A model generated the notes under the pieces. The model was not told where the DNA came from. It was given only the letters and a program-made list of their open reading frames with translations, and did no database searches. Below are positions 1-18,978 of a stretch of DNA of 26,242 nucleotides, piece after piece. This stretch comes from Reclinomonas americana ATCC 50394 (lineage: Eukaryota; Jakobida; Jakobea; Jakobida). The position numbers and the translations under genes are program-made. Within the stretch, counting starts at the first letter, position 1. Each line of letters begins with the position of its first letter. The DNA is taken from positions 232,558-258,799 of the forward strand of contig PS015021.1 of NCBI GenBank assembly GCA_048213135.1, in the 5' to 3' direction.

Positions 1-3
1 CCC

Positions 4-47
<44 letters not shown>

Positions 48-557
48 CCCTCCCTGCTCATTCTGCGTGTCTTTTTGGTTCATCCTCTCTCTCTCTCTGT
101 TTCTGACACCCGACATTCAACCGCGTGCGTCACAACAACAACCTTTGATTAGTTTTCCTGTTTTGTTGTGTGTGTGTGTGTGTGTGTGTATGTGTGTGTG
201 TGTGTGTGTGCCTGATCGCCCGCAATACTGCTCTCCCCCTCTTTCTCCTCTCGTTGTCTGCCTCTCTCTCTCTCCACTGCATGCCAAAGTGGCGGAGAAA
301 GTTTTGCATGCAAGATTCACTGGGAGTTGTCTTCCGATCTGTCTTTCCTCACTCTGTGCCTGTAGGCAGCATGCTGCTCAGTTGATCGCGCAGCACGAAT
401 ACTCGTGTCGTGTGTGCTCCTCCTTTCTTTGTGAAGAAAGACATCGTCGCATGTCTTCCCCTTTCCTGCATTTGTGCTGTTCTCTCTCACAACTTCCCTC
501 CCTCTCCATCTCCCTCCCTCCTTCTTCGTTCCTCACCTCCAGATCCCCATTCCGCAG
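1..557 (+). other. Probable intron 1 of gene A, low-complexity
   Basis: This stretch ends in a strong acceptor (TTCCGCAG) directly before the first recognisable exon of gene A. By alignment with gene B it should be the 3' part of intron 1, which in B is 1,058 nt long. It holds a (CT)n run at about 7-42, a (TG)n run at about 167-210 broken by one TA, and scattered CT-rich sequence. I find no ATG followed by a credible signal peptide, so the first exon of gene A most likely lies upstream of the window. Open frames here encode only Ser/Leu/Cys/Val-rich simple-sequence translations and are not genes. Confidence 0.6.
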
Positions 558-1282
558 TCGTCCTCTCTCCCTCCGCCATCGCCATCAAGGCCGGCATCCC
601 CGACCAGGTGGTCGACATTGCCGTCACGAATGTCGGCGGCGGCACTTCGTTCTCTTCCTCGTCGTCGATCGCCGTCTTCGCGAATATCGACTGCACCGGG
701 TCGTCGCCCAGCAGTGCCACTAGCGTCGCAGCCATCTCGGGTGGTGGCAGCACCAGCATCACTCTGTCTGCCGCGACTGACACCAACGGAGGAACGCGCT
801 TCATCTGCGTGGATCTGGACGGTGCAGGCGGCGCGGCAAATTCCCCTGTCTTTGTCGGCACTCTCTTTGTCTGTTGCGTGGTCATTAGTTGGCGCATCAT
901 GGGTCGTCTCATCGATATCACGTGCAGCAAGCTCATTGTTGGCATGCCATCGCAGACAAATCGGTTCCCGCAACACGATTGAGTGACCACACCATCGTGT
1001 CCGGCCTCGCGGACCATCGCATCGTGGTCCATGGCAGCTCGTTCCCGAATCTGGCGACTGGTCCGGGTGCGTCGTTTGCGCTGTACGCGACAAGCGACTG
1101 TACGGGTGCCGTGGCCAACACCAGTGTGGCGTACGTGAGCAGCACCGCCGATGGCAGCAGCATTACGTTTAGTGTGAGCACTGCGACATCGTTTGGAGAG
1201 GGTTCGCGCGGTGCAATGGCGACCGGCACTTGCGCGCCCGCCTCATCCGGCGCGTACTCTCTATGTGGCAAGTTGCGGCAGT

Positions 1283-1327
<45 letters not shown>

Positions 1328-2197
1328 GATCTAATCTTCGTGCCGGTCCCAGGTTCCAAGCGGGCGGTACTGCTGTGTATCGCCTGTCACCGGACAGCCA
1401 CATCATTATGGACCCGCCGACGGCCTCCTCCGTGTCGTTCGTGTCGCCGCCAGTGCTACCCCTCGGCAAGGCCACCATCGTCACCATTGGCTCCGTGTCC
1501 AAGACCTTCACGCGCTGCACGAGTTTCAAGCTGGTGGCAGCTGGTCAAGACTGCAGCACCACTCCCGACTACAACTCGCTCACCACCGGCACGGGTGCCA
1601 CCATGTCGTCGATTGGCGCCGACCAGTGCACGTTTGCCAGCGGATGTGGCATTTTCCGCATCTCCGTGACGCCCAACTCGCCGAGAGGCGGTGTGGCGCT
1701 GAATCTGTGCGTGGCCATCAATAACGGCGCGTATGCGTCGGCGAGCGAGCGACTGGTGTCTGGCTTCATGGTGCAGACAGACCGGCAGCTCGTCACCACA
1801 TCGCCCGCATCCACCGCCTCTGCCACCACGTTCGCATTCGAGCGCGAGTTCTACGGAACACCACGCTTTCTGGTCGGCATGTCGTCGTTCGACAATGGCA
1901 ACGACACGGACGGCACCGGCGTGTACTGCTCGGTTTCGTCGGTGAGCACACGCTCTGCCACGGCGCAGTGCATTACTACGTACAACAGTGTGGCACCGAC
2001 GATGGAACTCAGTTGTGTTTCCGTTTGTCGCGATTGTTGGTTGCTGGTTGATGCTGTCGGACTCATTCACTGTCTCGTCTCGCAGGCTACCTTGCCTACT
2101 ATGTGCACCACACTGACGCGTACACCACCGACGGTCAATGTAACATTTCGGGAGGCAGTGCATGGCTTAAGGCGTCGGCGAGCAAGTCCCGGTCTGC

Positions 2198-2294
<97 letters not shown>

Positions 2295-5200
2295 NNNNNN
2301 NNNNNNNNNNNNNNNNNNNNNNNNNNNNNNNNNNNNNNNNNNNNNNNNNNNNNNNNNNNNNNNNNNNNNNNNNNNNNNNNNNNNNNNNNNNNNNNNNNNN
2401 NNNNNNNNNNNNNNNNNNNNNNNNNNNNNNNNNNNNNNNNNNNNNNNNNNNNNNNNNNNNNNNNNNNNNNNNNNNNNNNNNNNNNNNNNNNNNNNNNNNN
2501 NNNNNNNNNNNNNNNNNNNNNNNNNNNNNNNNNNNNNNNNNNNNNNNNNNNNNNNNNNNNNNNNNNNNNNNNNNNNNNNNNNNNNNNNNNNNNNNNNNNN
2601 NNNNNNNNNNNNNNNNNNNNNNNNNNNNNNNNNNNNNNNNNNNNNNNNNNNNNNNNNNNNNNNNNNNNNNNNNNNNNNNNNNNNNNNNNNNNNNNNNNNN
2701 NNNNNNNNNNNNNNNNNNNNNNNNNNNNNNNNTGAGAGAGAGAGAGAGAGAGAGAGGTGTTATTGCTCACCACCACGTGTCTCGCCCCCGCTCCCAGTCA
2801 CGACACATACGTCAGCCGCACTCACCATCACGGTGAATCTGGTGCAAGATCAATCGCCGTATGGCCTGCTTAAGTCGACGCTGTCGGTGCAGGTTTTCCT
2901 GCGAGGCTGGAGAAGCCCTTCGGAAGCTAACCATCTTCCTGTGATCCACCACAACGTACTGAACAACTCCATCACGTTCACCGAGCAACTGGTGAACAGC
3001 GATACGTTTGTGACTGGCTTCACCTTCCGCGTCGATGATCCTGGAGTCGGCTGCACGTCGTACGTGACGTGGGTGGCCATTGGCCGTGCGGCGGTCATGG
3101 GATCGGCCACGTGTCCCGACGGCTTTGCTGGCTCCGACTGCAGCCAGTGCTCGTTCGATCCCAGTGACACGCTGTGCTCAGACGACGCGTTGTATGTGCT
3201 CGGATGCTCGGCAGACGGCGCCACCACGTCCACGCCGTGTGGCGCCGATCAGACGTGCGTCAGTACCTCAGCAACGAGTGCCGTGTGCAGCACGCCGTGC
3301 ACGGAGGAAGGGAAGACGACGTGCCTCTCCGACACGACTGGCTTCACCACGTGCACCGACGGCTTCGAGACGACGACGCTGTGCACGAGTCTGGCAGCGT
3401 GTGCGGTGGATAGTCAGGGTGTGGCGAGCTGTGTTTCGCCATGCGTTGATCGACCGACGTCGTGTTCGGGCCATGGCGACTGCAACGGCAATGGCCAGTG
3501 TGTGTGTGACGCTGATTACTTTGGCACTTCGTGTACCNNNNNNNNNNNNNNNNNNNNNNNNNNNNNNNNNNNNNNNNNNNNNNNNNNNNNNNNNNNNNNN
3601 NNNNNNNNNNNNNNNNNNNNNNNNNNNNNNNNNNNNNNNNNNNNNNNNNNNNNNNNNNNNNNNNNNNNNNNNNNNNNNNNNNNNNNNNNNNNNNNNNNNN
3701 NNNNNNNNNNNNNNNNNNNNNNNNNNNNNNNNNNNNNNNNNNNNNNNNNNNNNNNNNNNNNNNNNNNNNNNNNNNNNNNNNNNNNNNNNNNNNNNNNNNN
3801 NNNNNNNNNNNNNNNNNNNNNNNNNNNNNNNNNNNNNNNNNNNNNNNNNNNNNNNNNNNNNNNNNNNNNNNNNNNNNNNNNNNNNNNNNNNNNNNNNNNN
3901 NNNNNNNNNNNNNNNNNNNNNNNNNNNNNNNNNNNNNNNNNNNNNNNNNNNNNNNNNNNNNNNNNNNNNNNNNNNNNNNNNNNNNNNNNNNNNNNNNNNN
4001 NNNNNNNNNNNNNNNNNNNNNNNNNNNNNNNNNNNNNNNNNNNNNNNNNNNNNNNNNNNNNNNNNNNNNNNNNNNNNNNNNNNNNNNNNNNNNNNNNNNN
4101 NNNNNNNNNNNNNNNNNNNNNNNNNNNNNNNNNNNTGCGACAACATGCTCCGGTCACGGCACATGCAACAGCAGCGACGGCACATGCCAGTGCGGCAATG
4201 GATTCGAGGGCACCAATTGTGTGTCGCCTTGTGTCGATGGCGCCACCTCGTGCTCCAGTCACGGCTCCTGCACGGTCAGCAACACGTGTCAGTGTGATGC
4301 TGATTATTACGGCTCAAGGTGCGACGCGCACTGTACGGCAGCGTCGACGTGTTCGAGTCACGGCACGTGCGACGCCACTGGCATGTGTGTTTGCGCGAGT
4401 GATTACGTCAATGCGAGCTGCAACTGCAGTCCGTCGGTGACGTGTTCTGGAAACGGCACATGCCAGGGCAACGGCTCGTGTGCGTGCACTGGCGACTACA
4501 CCAATGCCAGCTGCAACTGCAGTCCGTCGGTGACCTGCTCTGGTCATGGCTCCTGTGCTACGGATGGATCGTGCAACTGCACTAGCCCGTGGAGTGGTGA
4601 GTGACTGAACTCTTCTTGTTGCATTAAGCTGTCATACAGATGTACTGACGGACGCTGTTATTGTTATTGTTTGTTGCTGCATGAGCAGGAAACGCGTGCT
4701 CAGTTAGGGACTGCACATTGACAAACTCCACTGGGCTCGTTAGTTCGTGGCTGTCTTTGGCATCGAGCAGTGACGGCACCAAGGTAGTGGCTCCTTCGTC
4801 CACTGGTATAATCTTCACCTCGACAGATTCTGGTGTGACCTGGACGGGTCGCGATTCAGTTGTCGGTGCGCGGGCAGTGGCCTCCAGCAGCGACGGCACC
4901 AAGCTAGTGGCTGCGGTGAACAACGGTCAGATCTACACTTCCACTGACTCTGGCGTGACGTGGACGGCTCGCGATTCCAGTCGCAGTTGGTCATCAGTGG
5001 CCTCCAACGGCGACGGCACCAAGCTGGTGGCTGCTGTGCTCAGTGGTCGCATCTACACCTCCACAGACTCTGGCGTGACGTGGACGGCTCGCGATTCCAG
5101 TCGCAATTGGTCATCAGTGGCCTCCAACGGCGACGGCACCAAGCTGGTGGCTTCTGTGACGCTGGGCCAGATCTACACCTCCACTAACTCCGGCGTGACG

Positions 5201-6406
5201 TGGACGCCTCAGGACTCCTCCAGTAGCAGTTGGACATCAGCAGCGTCCAGCAGTGATGGCACCAAGCTGGTTGCGAGTGTGCAGAATGGTTTGGTCTACT
5301 CCTCGACCGACTCTGGTGTGACATGGACTCCTCTGGGGTCCGCAGGCATCCGTTTGTGGTCATCAGTGGCCTCCAGTAGCGACGGCACGAAGCTGGTGGC
5401 TGCTGAGAAGGGTGGTCGCATCTACACCTCGACCAACTCTGGCGCGACGTGGACGGCCCGCGAATCCATTCGCCAGTGGACATCTTTGTGCTCCAACACA
5501 GATGGAACGAAGTTGGTGGCCGGTGTGATCACCGGTCAAATCTACACCTCCGCCGACTCGGGTGCAACGTGGACTGCGAGATACCAAGGATTGCATGGCA
5601 ATGCCAACTGGGCTGCTGCAGCCTCCAGTAGCGACGGTGCCAAGCAGGTGGCTGCGGTGACCAGTGGTCAGATCTACACCTCCACTGACTCGGGTGCGAC
5701 TTGGACGGTTCGTGATTCCATTCGTTTGTGGACATCGTTGGCCTCCAGCAGCGATGGTACCAAGCTGGTGGCTGGAGTCGACAGCGGTCAGCTTTACACT
5801 TCCACCGACTCGGGTGCGACCTGGACGCCACACGATTCCAATCGCCGCTGGCTCTCAGTGGCCTCCAGCAGTGACGGCACCAACCTGGTGGCTTGTGCGA
5901 CCAACGGTCGTCTCTACACCTCCGCCGACTCGGGTGTGACATGGACGGCCGCCGACTCCGTGCGTAACTGGCAATCAGTAGCCTCCAGCGGTGACGGCAA
6001 CATCCTGGTAGCTGCAGTGCAAAATGGTCAGATTTACGTCTCCACTGATTTTGGTGCAACCTGGACGCCTCACGATTCCAATCGCGCGTGGTTCTCGGTG
6101 GCTTCGAGCAGCGACGGAAGCAAACTGGTGGCTGTTGTGACCAATGGCCAGATCTACACCTCCACTGACTCGGGTGTGACGTGGACACCTCGAGAATCCA
6201 GTCGCGCCTGGCGATCGGTGGCTTCAAGCAGTGACGGCACCAAGTTGGCGGCCGTTGTGAATAACGGTCAGGTCTACACCTCCACGGACTCAGGTGCGAC
6301 GTGGTCGCCCCGCGATTCCGTTCGCTTGTGGCGGTCTGTGGCCTTCAGCGGCGACGGCACCAAGTTCATGGCGCTCGCCGATCAAATCTACGAGTATTCG
6401 TGTTGA
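558..6406 (+). CDS. Gene A: secreted EGF-array / Asp-box propeller protein, 5' partial
   Basis: Predicted extracellular multidomain protein, tandem paralogue of the gene at 7360-16828. Exons placed by alignment to that copy: 558-872, 956-1271, 1353-2011, 2086-2198, one hidden in the gap 2295-2732, 2798-4596 (with a gap 3538-4135), and 4689-6406. All introns are GT-AG and phases match gene B. The first exons encode beta-rich segments with paired cysteines (for example VPATRLSDHTIVSG and FYGTPRFLVGMSSF). The sixth encodes a Cys-rich linker and EGF-like modules of the CSGHGTC...CQC type, six of them visible. The last exon encodes 14 blade repeats, 13 with an Asp-box (STDSGVTWT), and ends at TGA 6404-6406 with no transmembrane or GPI signal. 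The signal-peptide exon is missing from the window. Family membership is known only at domain level; a role in adhesion, matrix or ligand binding is inference. Sialidase activity is not supported, because Asp-boxes alone do not show it and I see no catalytic Arg triad. Confidence 0.85.
873..955 (+). other. Intron of gene A with GTTGCG donor
   Basis: An 83-nt phase-1 intron that begins GTTGCGTG and ends ATCGCAG. Removing it joins ...LFV to Y-KSVPATR, matching the ...LFV / Y-HSVPATR junction in gene B exactly. The same unusual GTTGCG donor starts the next intron of A (1272-1352) and the two corresponding introns of B (8830 and 10768). Confidence 0.85.
1272..1352 (+). other. Intron of gene A with (CT)n polypyrimidine tract
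   Basis: An 81-nt phase-2 intron from GTTGCGGC to TCCCAG. A (CT)n run at about 1284-1325 fills most of it and forms the polypyrimidine tract in front of the acceptor. Splicing joins CGK to FQAGGTAV, identical to the gene B junction. Confidence 0.85.
2199..2294 (+). repeat. (GT)n microsatellite in gene A intron
   Basis: About 96 nt of uninterrupted GT starts exactly at the exon end (TCTGCG) and runs into the gap 2295-2732. In gene B the matching intron is short (12182-12261) and starts GTATGTGTATAT, so the microsatellite expanded in this copy. The donor GT lies inside the repeat. Confidence 0.9.
2295..2732. other. Assembly gap, expected to hide gene A exon 5
   Basis: There are 438 N here. 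Gene B has a 286-nt exon at this place (12262-12547). Gene A has the preceding exon (ends 2198) and the following one (starts 2798), both with phases that require the missing exon. A (GA)n run follows the gap at about 2735-2755. Confidence 0.7.
3442..4596 (+). repeat. EGF-like module array of gene A (interrupted by a gap)
   Basis: One EGF-like module is readable before the 598-N gap at 3538-4135 and five after it, with the pattern C-S-G/S-H-G-T/S-C ... C-x-C. The last reads CSGHGSCATDGSCNC and the exon ends at SPWSG. From the last gap-side module to the end, gene A has about 460 nt, while B needs about 640 nt from the equivalent module, so the arrays differ in copy number. The reading frame changes across the gap only because the N count is an estimate. 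Confidence 0.85.
4689..6406 (+). repeat. 14 tandem Asp-box blade repeats in gene A, about 120-bp period
   Basis: I count 14 units of about 40 residues with the plan W-x-S-V-A-S-S-x-D-G-T-K-L-V-A ... G-x-I-Y-T-S-T-D-S-G-x-T-W-T. Thirteen carry a full Asp-box (S-x-D/N-x-G-x-T-W); the last stops before it. Units are strikingly alike at DNA level: the stretches near 4960-5045 and 5080-5165 are almost identical with a 120-nt offset. Fourteen units fit two seven-bladed propellers. The whole array is in one uninterrupted exon. Confidence 0.9.
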
Positions 6407-6791
6407 TTTTTGCGTGAAGAAGTATGAGCAAGTGAATCTGTGAACGAGACAAGAGAGATGCGTTGCAAGTGATCAGTTAAGTAAGAACTCTTCACACGCA
6501 CACAGGCACCGCTGCGGGGGTTGCACGCGGCCATTCTCACTTTGAAGATGCCGACCCGGCGCTAAAAGGACATTGAGGTGGTTTTCTTCACTCAAGGAAA
6601 CCGCTGCTGCCTTCGAATTCTCACACCGGCACCGTAGTGTTCACTCGCTGACCCCGTGAAGCTGTTCGACTTTGCATTTTCACCTCTCTGCTCCTGTACT
6701 CGTGCTTCCTTGTGTGTGTGACTGGTGACAAACGCGAAGCCAGCTGGTTGGTCGATCGCTGCATGCTGTTGCTGTTGCATACTGATTGCCA

Positions 6792-6797
6792 AATAAA
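6792..6797 (+). promoter_or_regulatory. Candidate polyadenylation signal AATAAA of gene A
   Basis: AATAAA occurs at 6792-6797 and again at 6820-6825, about 390-420 nt after the gene A stop and on its sense strand. Either could direct 3'-end formation. The distance is rather long for a compact protist 3' UTR, so this is only a candidate. Confidence 0.35.
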
Positions 6798-6829
6798 GGC
6801 GACATGTCGCTATGCCGGGAATAAAGTAG

Positions 6830-6847
6830 AAAGACACCACCACCGAC
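6830..6847 (+). repeat. 18-nt direct repeat, copy 1
   Basis: AAAGACACCACCACCGAC at 6830-6847 recurs perfectly at 7252-7269, about 90 nt before the gene B start codon. A second short element, GTTGCAGACAT, is also present beside both copies, downstream here (about 6864) and upstream there (about 7236). Confidence 0.75.
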
Positions 6848-6864
6848 TTGTCTCGGTTGTGGTG
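6835..6864 (+). other. Hairpin after the AATAAA motifs
   Basis: Twelve-base arms, CACCACCACCGA at 6835-6846 and TCGGTTGTGGTG at 6853-6864, pair with one mismatch around a 6-nt loop (CTTGTC). It sits ten bases after the second AATAAA. The left arm lies inside an 18-nt element repeated near 7252. Confidence 0.5.
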
Positions 6865-7251
6865 TTGCAGACATCGATGCGTCACTGACCTCAAAGCTGG
6901 GCCTGGAGCCACACGTGCCGAGTTGAGATTGGCGCGCAGTGCACGTCCTGTATGTGCATGTGCCATCTCTTGCTGTTTTCGCGTGCCCTGCCACATCTTT
7001 GTGTCACAGTGGGGTAGCACCATGTGTGTCGCTGCGCTTCGTGCATGGTGCGCATATTGTGCGCTTCAAGCTTGTCATGATTGTCTAAACCCACCAGCAA
7101 TCCTTGTGCAGATAGGTGCCGATGTTGACTCGGACGCCAGGTCATACGGATATCCACTGCAGTGAGCGGTTTGTGGCGCGCATTCCGAGGTCACCGCAAG
7201 TGAGCAACGCTGCGATGGCTCAACATTACTACTAGTTGCAGACATTTGCCA

Positions 7252-7269
7252 AAAGACACCACCACCGAC
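7252..7269 (+). repeat. 18-nt direct repeat, copy 2 (upstream of gene B)
   Basis: Perfect second copy of the element at 6830-6847, placed about 90 nt before the gene B ATG, so possibly in its promoter or 5' UTR. Function unknown. Confidence 0.75.
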
Positions 7270-7359
7270 GGACTTGTCCCGACCGCATTTCATTTTCTCT
7301 CCTGCAAGTGAACGCACTTACTCTCCCCCAACTGTCTCCTGCCTTTCGCTCATCGCACG

Positions 7360-16828
<9,469 letters not shown>

Positions 16829-17090
16829 GAAGTGTTCTTGATCAGTGAGCCGTCGTCTTTTTTCGTGGTGACTTTCCCTCTTCTGTTTTTTCTTGGCCTC
16901 CAGTTCCCCTTTGCTCTTGTTGCATGCGCGAGTTTGGCACAATGTTCTTTTTTGACTTGAGATGAATGCATATATTACATCGACAGCCATTCCCCTCATT
17001 CTTCCTCGATCGAGCACTTGAAAGCAAATCCAGTCGTGGTGGTATTCGACACCCCAAGATTGAATATATTCAAGCTCTTGTGGACGCGCA
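16829..17090. other. Region downstream of gene B, no gene seen
   Basis: These bases follow the gene B stop. They include T-rich and CT-rich sequence (16856-16920) and an AT-rich patch near 16970. No AATAAA is visible here, so the polyadenylation site of gene B is not identified. Confidence 0.5.
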
Positions 17091-17159
17091 AGGGCCAAGG
17101 GTGGAGAGAGAAAGCAAGCACACACGCAATCAAGGATCGAGGGTGGAGGGAGACAATGA

Positions 17160-17202
<43 letters not shown>

Positions 17203-17345
17203 GATCAAGGGTGAGAGAGAGAGAGAGAGAGATACTGATCACACGCACATCGGTCGAGGGTTGAGAGTGGAGTGAGACACTGATCACATACGCCGATCAA
17301 GGGTCAAGGGTGGAGAGAGACACTGATGGCACGCACATCGATCAA
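17091..17345 (+). repeat. Degenerate minisatellite, about 40-50-bp units
   Basis: Four to five units resemble GATCAAGGGTGGAGAGAG followed by ACACTGATCACACGCACATC. They start near 17091, 17130, 17202, 17247 and 17292. The second carries a (CA)n expansion at about 17162-17200 and the third a (GA)n expansion at about 17213-17231. The last contains AAGGGTCAAGGGT, the same heptamer that forms the array near 24705-24804. Confidence 0.7.
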
Positions 17346-18267
17346 CAACAACTATTGTGACGGGTTGGTAGTCAGGGGGAGAGGTAAGATACACTTCTAC
17401 AGAGTTGCCTCGCTATATCCGTCGCCCCAAACACGACCAGAAAATTACAGGCATCATGAAACGAAGGGCAAATGCAGAGGGTGGTGCAGCGCAGGAGGAA
17501 GAGGGGATGGAGGAATGGCATTTTCCAACACACAGGTACACGCGAATAATAATAATAGAAACTTCACTGATCCATACACAACAATGAGCATCTACCAGTG
17601 ATCGCCAACAAGTCTCGTGTGCTTTCCTTCTACAACTAAAACTGTTTTAAGTGTGTTGTCGATGTGGCCAGGAAGAAGACTTCNNNNNNNNNNNNNNNNN
17701 NNNGTCAGCAGTGACCACCAGAAGACGACCATCGCAGTAACTACGAAGAAGACAAAAAGATATTGATCATATCAAGAAGAACAGTGAGTGGGGCAAGCGT
17801 TGGGGAACTGTGACTTCTCTCACACCACACCACTTGCACTTCGGCCTGAACCTGTGCACCACCCACACCCTTGCACCGTTGGACAAACATCGAGTAACTT
17901 GTACGAAAGATACACTGTCGAACGTTGCGCACGCCGAGACGACGGAGGCCGTGCCAATCGAGGTCACAGGTGTTGGAACTTTTGTTCCCTACCCAGATTT
18001 CCTCATTTCTTTCAGTGGAACGAGCAGTCACCAACAAACGGGGCTTTTCATTTGCAATTACTCTAAGTAAATCAATCAAGAGTAGAAGCAGGGTATCTGC
18101 AAAGGAAACAGACCTAAGTGGCCGCATCCAGTCGCAAATTGCAAAACCTCTGCAGCCAAGAAAAGGCAAGTAGGCGAAGTGACGATCGAGCCAACAGAGT
18201 ATGCTTGACATTCGAGTTGTGGGGGGCGCGGGCGATGACGGAAGATTCGCCTTGTGCTCCAGCAATC
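17346..18267. other. Region with no supported gene
   Basis: It holds a 20-N gap at 17684-17703 with GAAGAC-rich degenerate repeats on both sides. A plus-strand open frame at 17810-18070 and a minus-strand frame entering from the 66-bp array (down to 17741) have no recognisable domain. I do not call a gene here, although a short exon cannot be excluded. Confidence 0.4.
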
Positions 18268-18696
18268 CAACCGTCGTCACACTGCCACCGCTGATCAGGC
18301 CACCAGAGCTCACCGAGCCAGCCAGCAGCGCACCACCAGTGCTCACAGAGCCGCCTTGCAACGATCCCACAGTCGTCCCACTGCCGCCANNNNNNNNNNN
18401 NNNNNNNNNACCGCTGATCACACCGAATGTGCTGACTAAGCCGCTCAGCAATGAACCCACCGTCGTCACACTCCCACCGCTAATCACGCCGAATGTGCTG
18501 ACTGAGCCGCTCTCAAGCGTGCCCACTGTCGTCATATTGCCACCGCTGATCAAGCCACCAGAGCTCACCGAGCCACCAAGCAACGAACCCACTGTCGTCA
18601 CACTGCCGCCGCTGATCACATCGAATGTGCGTGCTGACTGAGCCAATCTGCAATGTGCCCACCGTCGTCACACTGCCGCCGCTGGTCACACCGAAT
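18268..18696 (+). repeat. 66-bp (22-codon) tandem repeat array
   Basis: About six units of 66 bp, interrupted by a 20-N gap at 18390-18409. On the plus strand a unit reads PTVVTLPPLITPNVLTEPLS plus two residues; alternate units carry KPPELTEP in place of TPNVLTEP. On the minus strand the same DNA reads GGSVTTVGSLLGGSVSSGGL, also stop-free. Differences between units fall mostly at a position that is the third codon base in both readings, so variation does not reveal the coding strand. Read on the plus strand, it runs into a WD40 fragment, but a 4-bp duplication near 18626-18634 shifts the frame first. Confidence 0.8.
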
Positions 18697-18978
18697 GGCC
18701 ACACGGATGCAGTGTTTGCAGTGGCAGTGACACCCGATTGCCAGCTCATTGTGAGTGGCGGTGAGGACAAGACTGTGCGAGTGTGGTCGGTGGCAAGTGG
18801 CGAGGAAGTGCGCCGACTGAGAGGCCACACGAGTGTGGTATCTGCAGTGGCAGTGACACCCAATGGCCAGCGCATTGTTCCACGTGAGAAGGATATGCTA
18901 TATGTGCGCCGTCGTGAAGGACTGCTCGAGCGCATTTTCGGCTCCTTCCTGCCTGATTTCACCGATGTAATTTTGTGA
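18625..18978 (+). pseudogene. WD40-repeat fragment fused to the 66-bp array
   Basis: From 18697 the frame reads one full WD40 unit (GHTDAVFAVAVTPD, then SGGEDKTVRVWSVASGEEV) and the first half of a second (GHTSVVSAVAVTPNGQRIV, ending near 18879), then an unrelated tail (ERIFGSFLPDF) to TGA 18976-18978. WD40 proteins normally need about seven units for a propeller, so one and a half units indicate a fragment. Upstream it continues from the 66-bp array in a frame shifted by four bases. The high similarity of the unit to the WD40 arrays common in NACHT-WD40 proteins suggests a relic of such a gene, which fits the NACHT genes 4 kb downstream. It might also be a 3' exon, since CACGTGAGAAG at about 18880 could be a splice donor. 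Confidence 0.55.

Larger units (their letters stand above)
6407..7359. other. Intergenic region between gene A and gene B
   Basis: No credible coding exon lies in these 953 bases. It holds two AATAAA hexamers, a hairpin, and an 18-nt direct repeat, listed separately. It should contain the 3' UTR of gene A and the promoter and 5' UTR of gene B. I see no clear TATA box or initiator that I would defend. Confidence 0.6.

Noticed and set aside
410-982. Start at 410 for gene A
   Set aside because: The segment before 558 is CT-rich intron without a signal peptide, and the conserved exon starts after the acceptor at 557.
5529-6227. Minus-strand open frame of 232 codons over the gene A propeller exon (also 5363-5833)
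   Set aside because: It mirrors the 120-bp repeat of the sense gene, gives Trp/Ser/Arg/Pro-rich simple sequence and has no domain.
4689-6406. Annotation as sialidase
   Set aside because: Asp-boxes are structural and occur in many propellers; no catalytic arginine triad or N-terminal RIP motif is visible.
17810-18070. Small plus-strand gene of 86 codons
   Set aside because: No domain, no homologous copy in the window and no supporting splice or promoter signal; could be chance.
18268-18696. CRISPR-like array
   Set aside because: Units are contiguous 66-bp near-identical repeats without unique spacers and lie in eukaryotic DNA.
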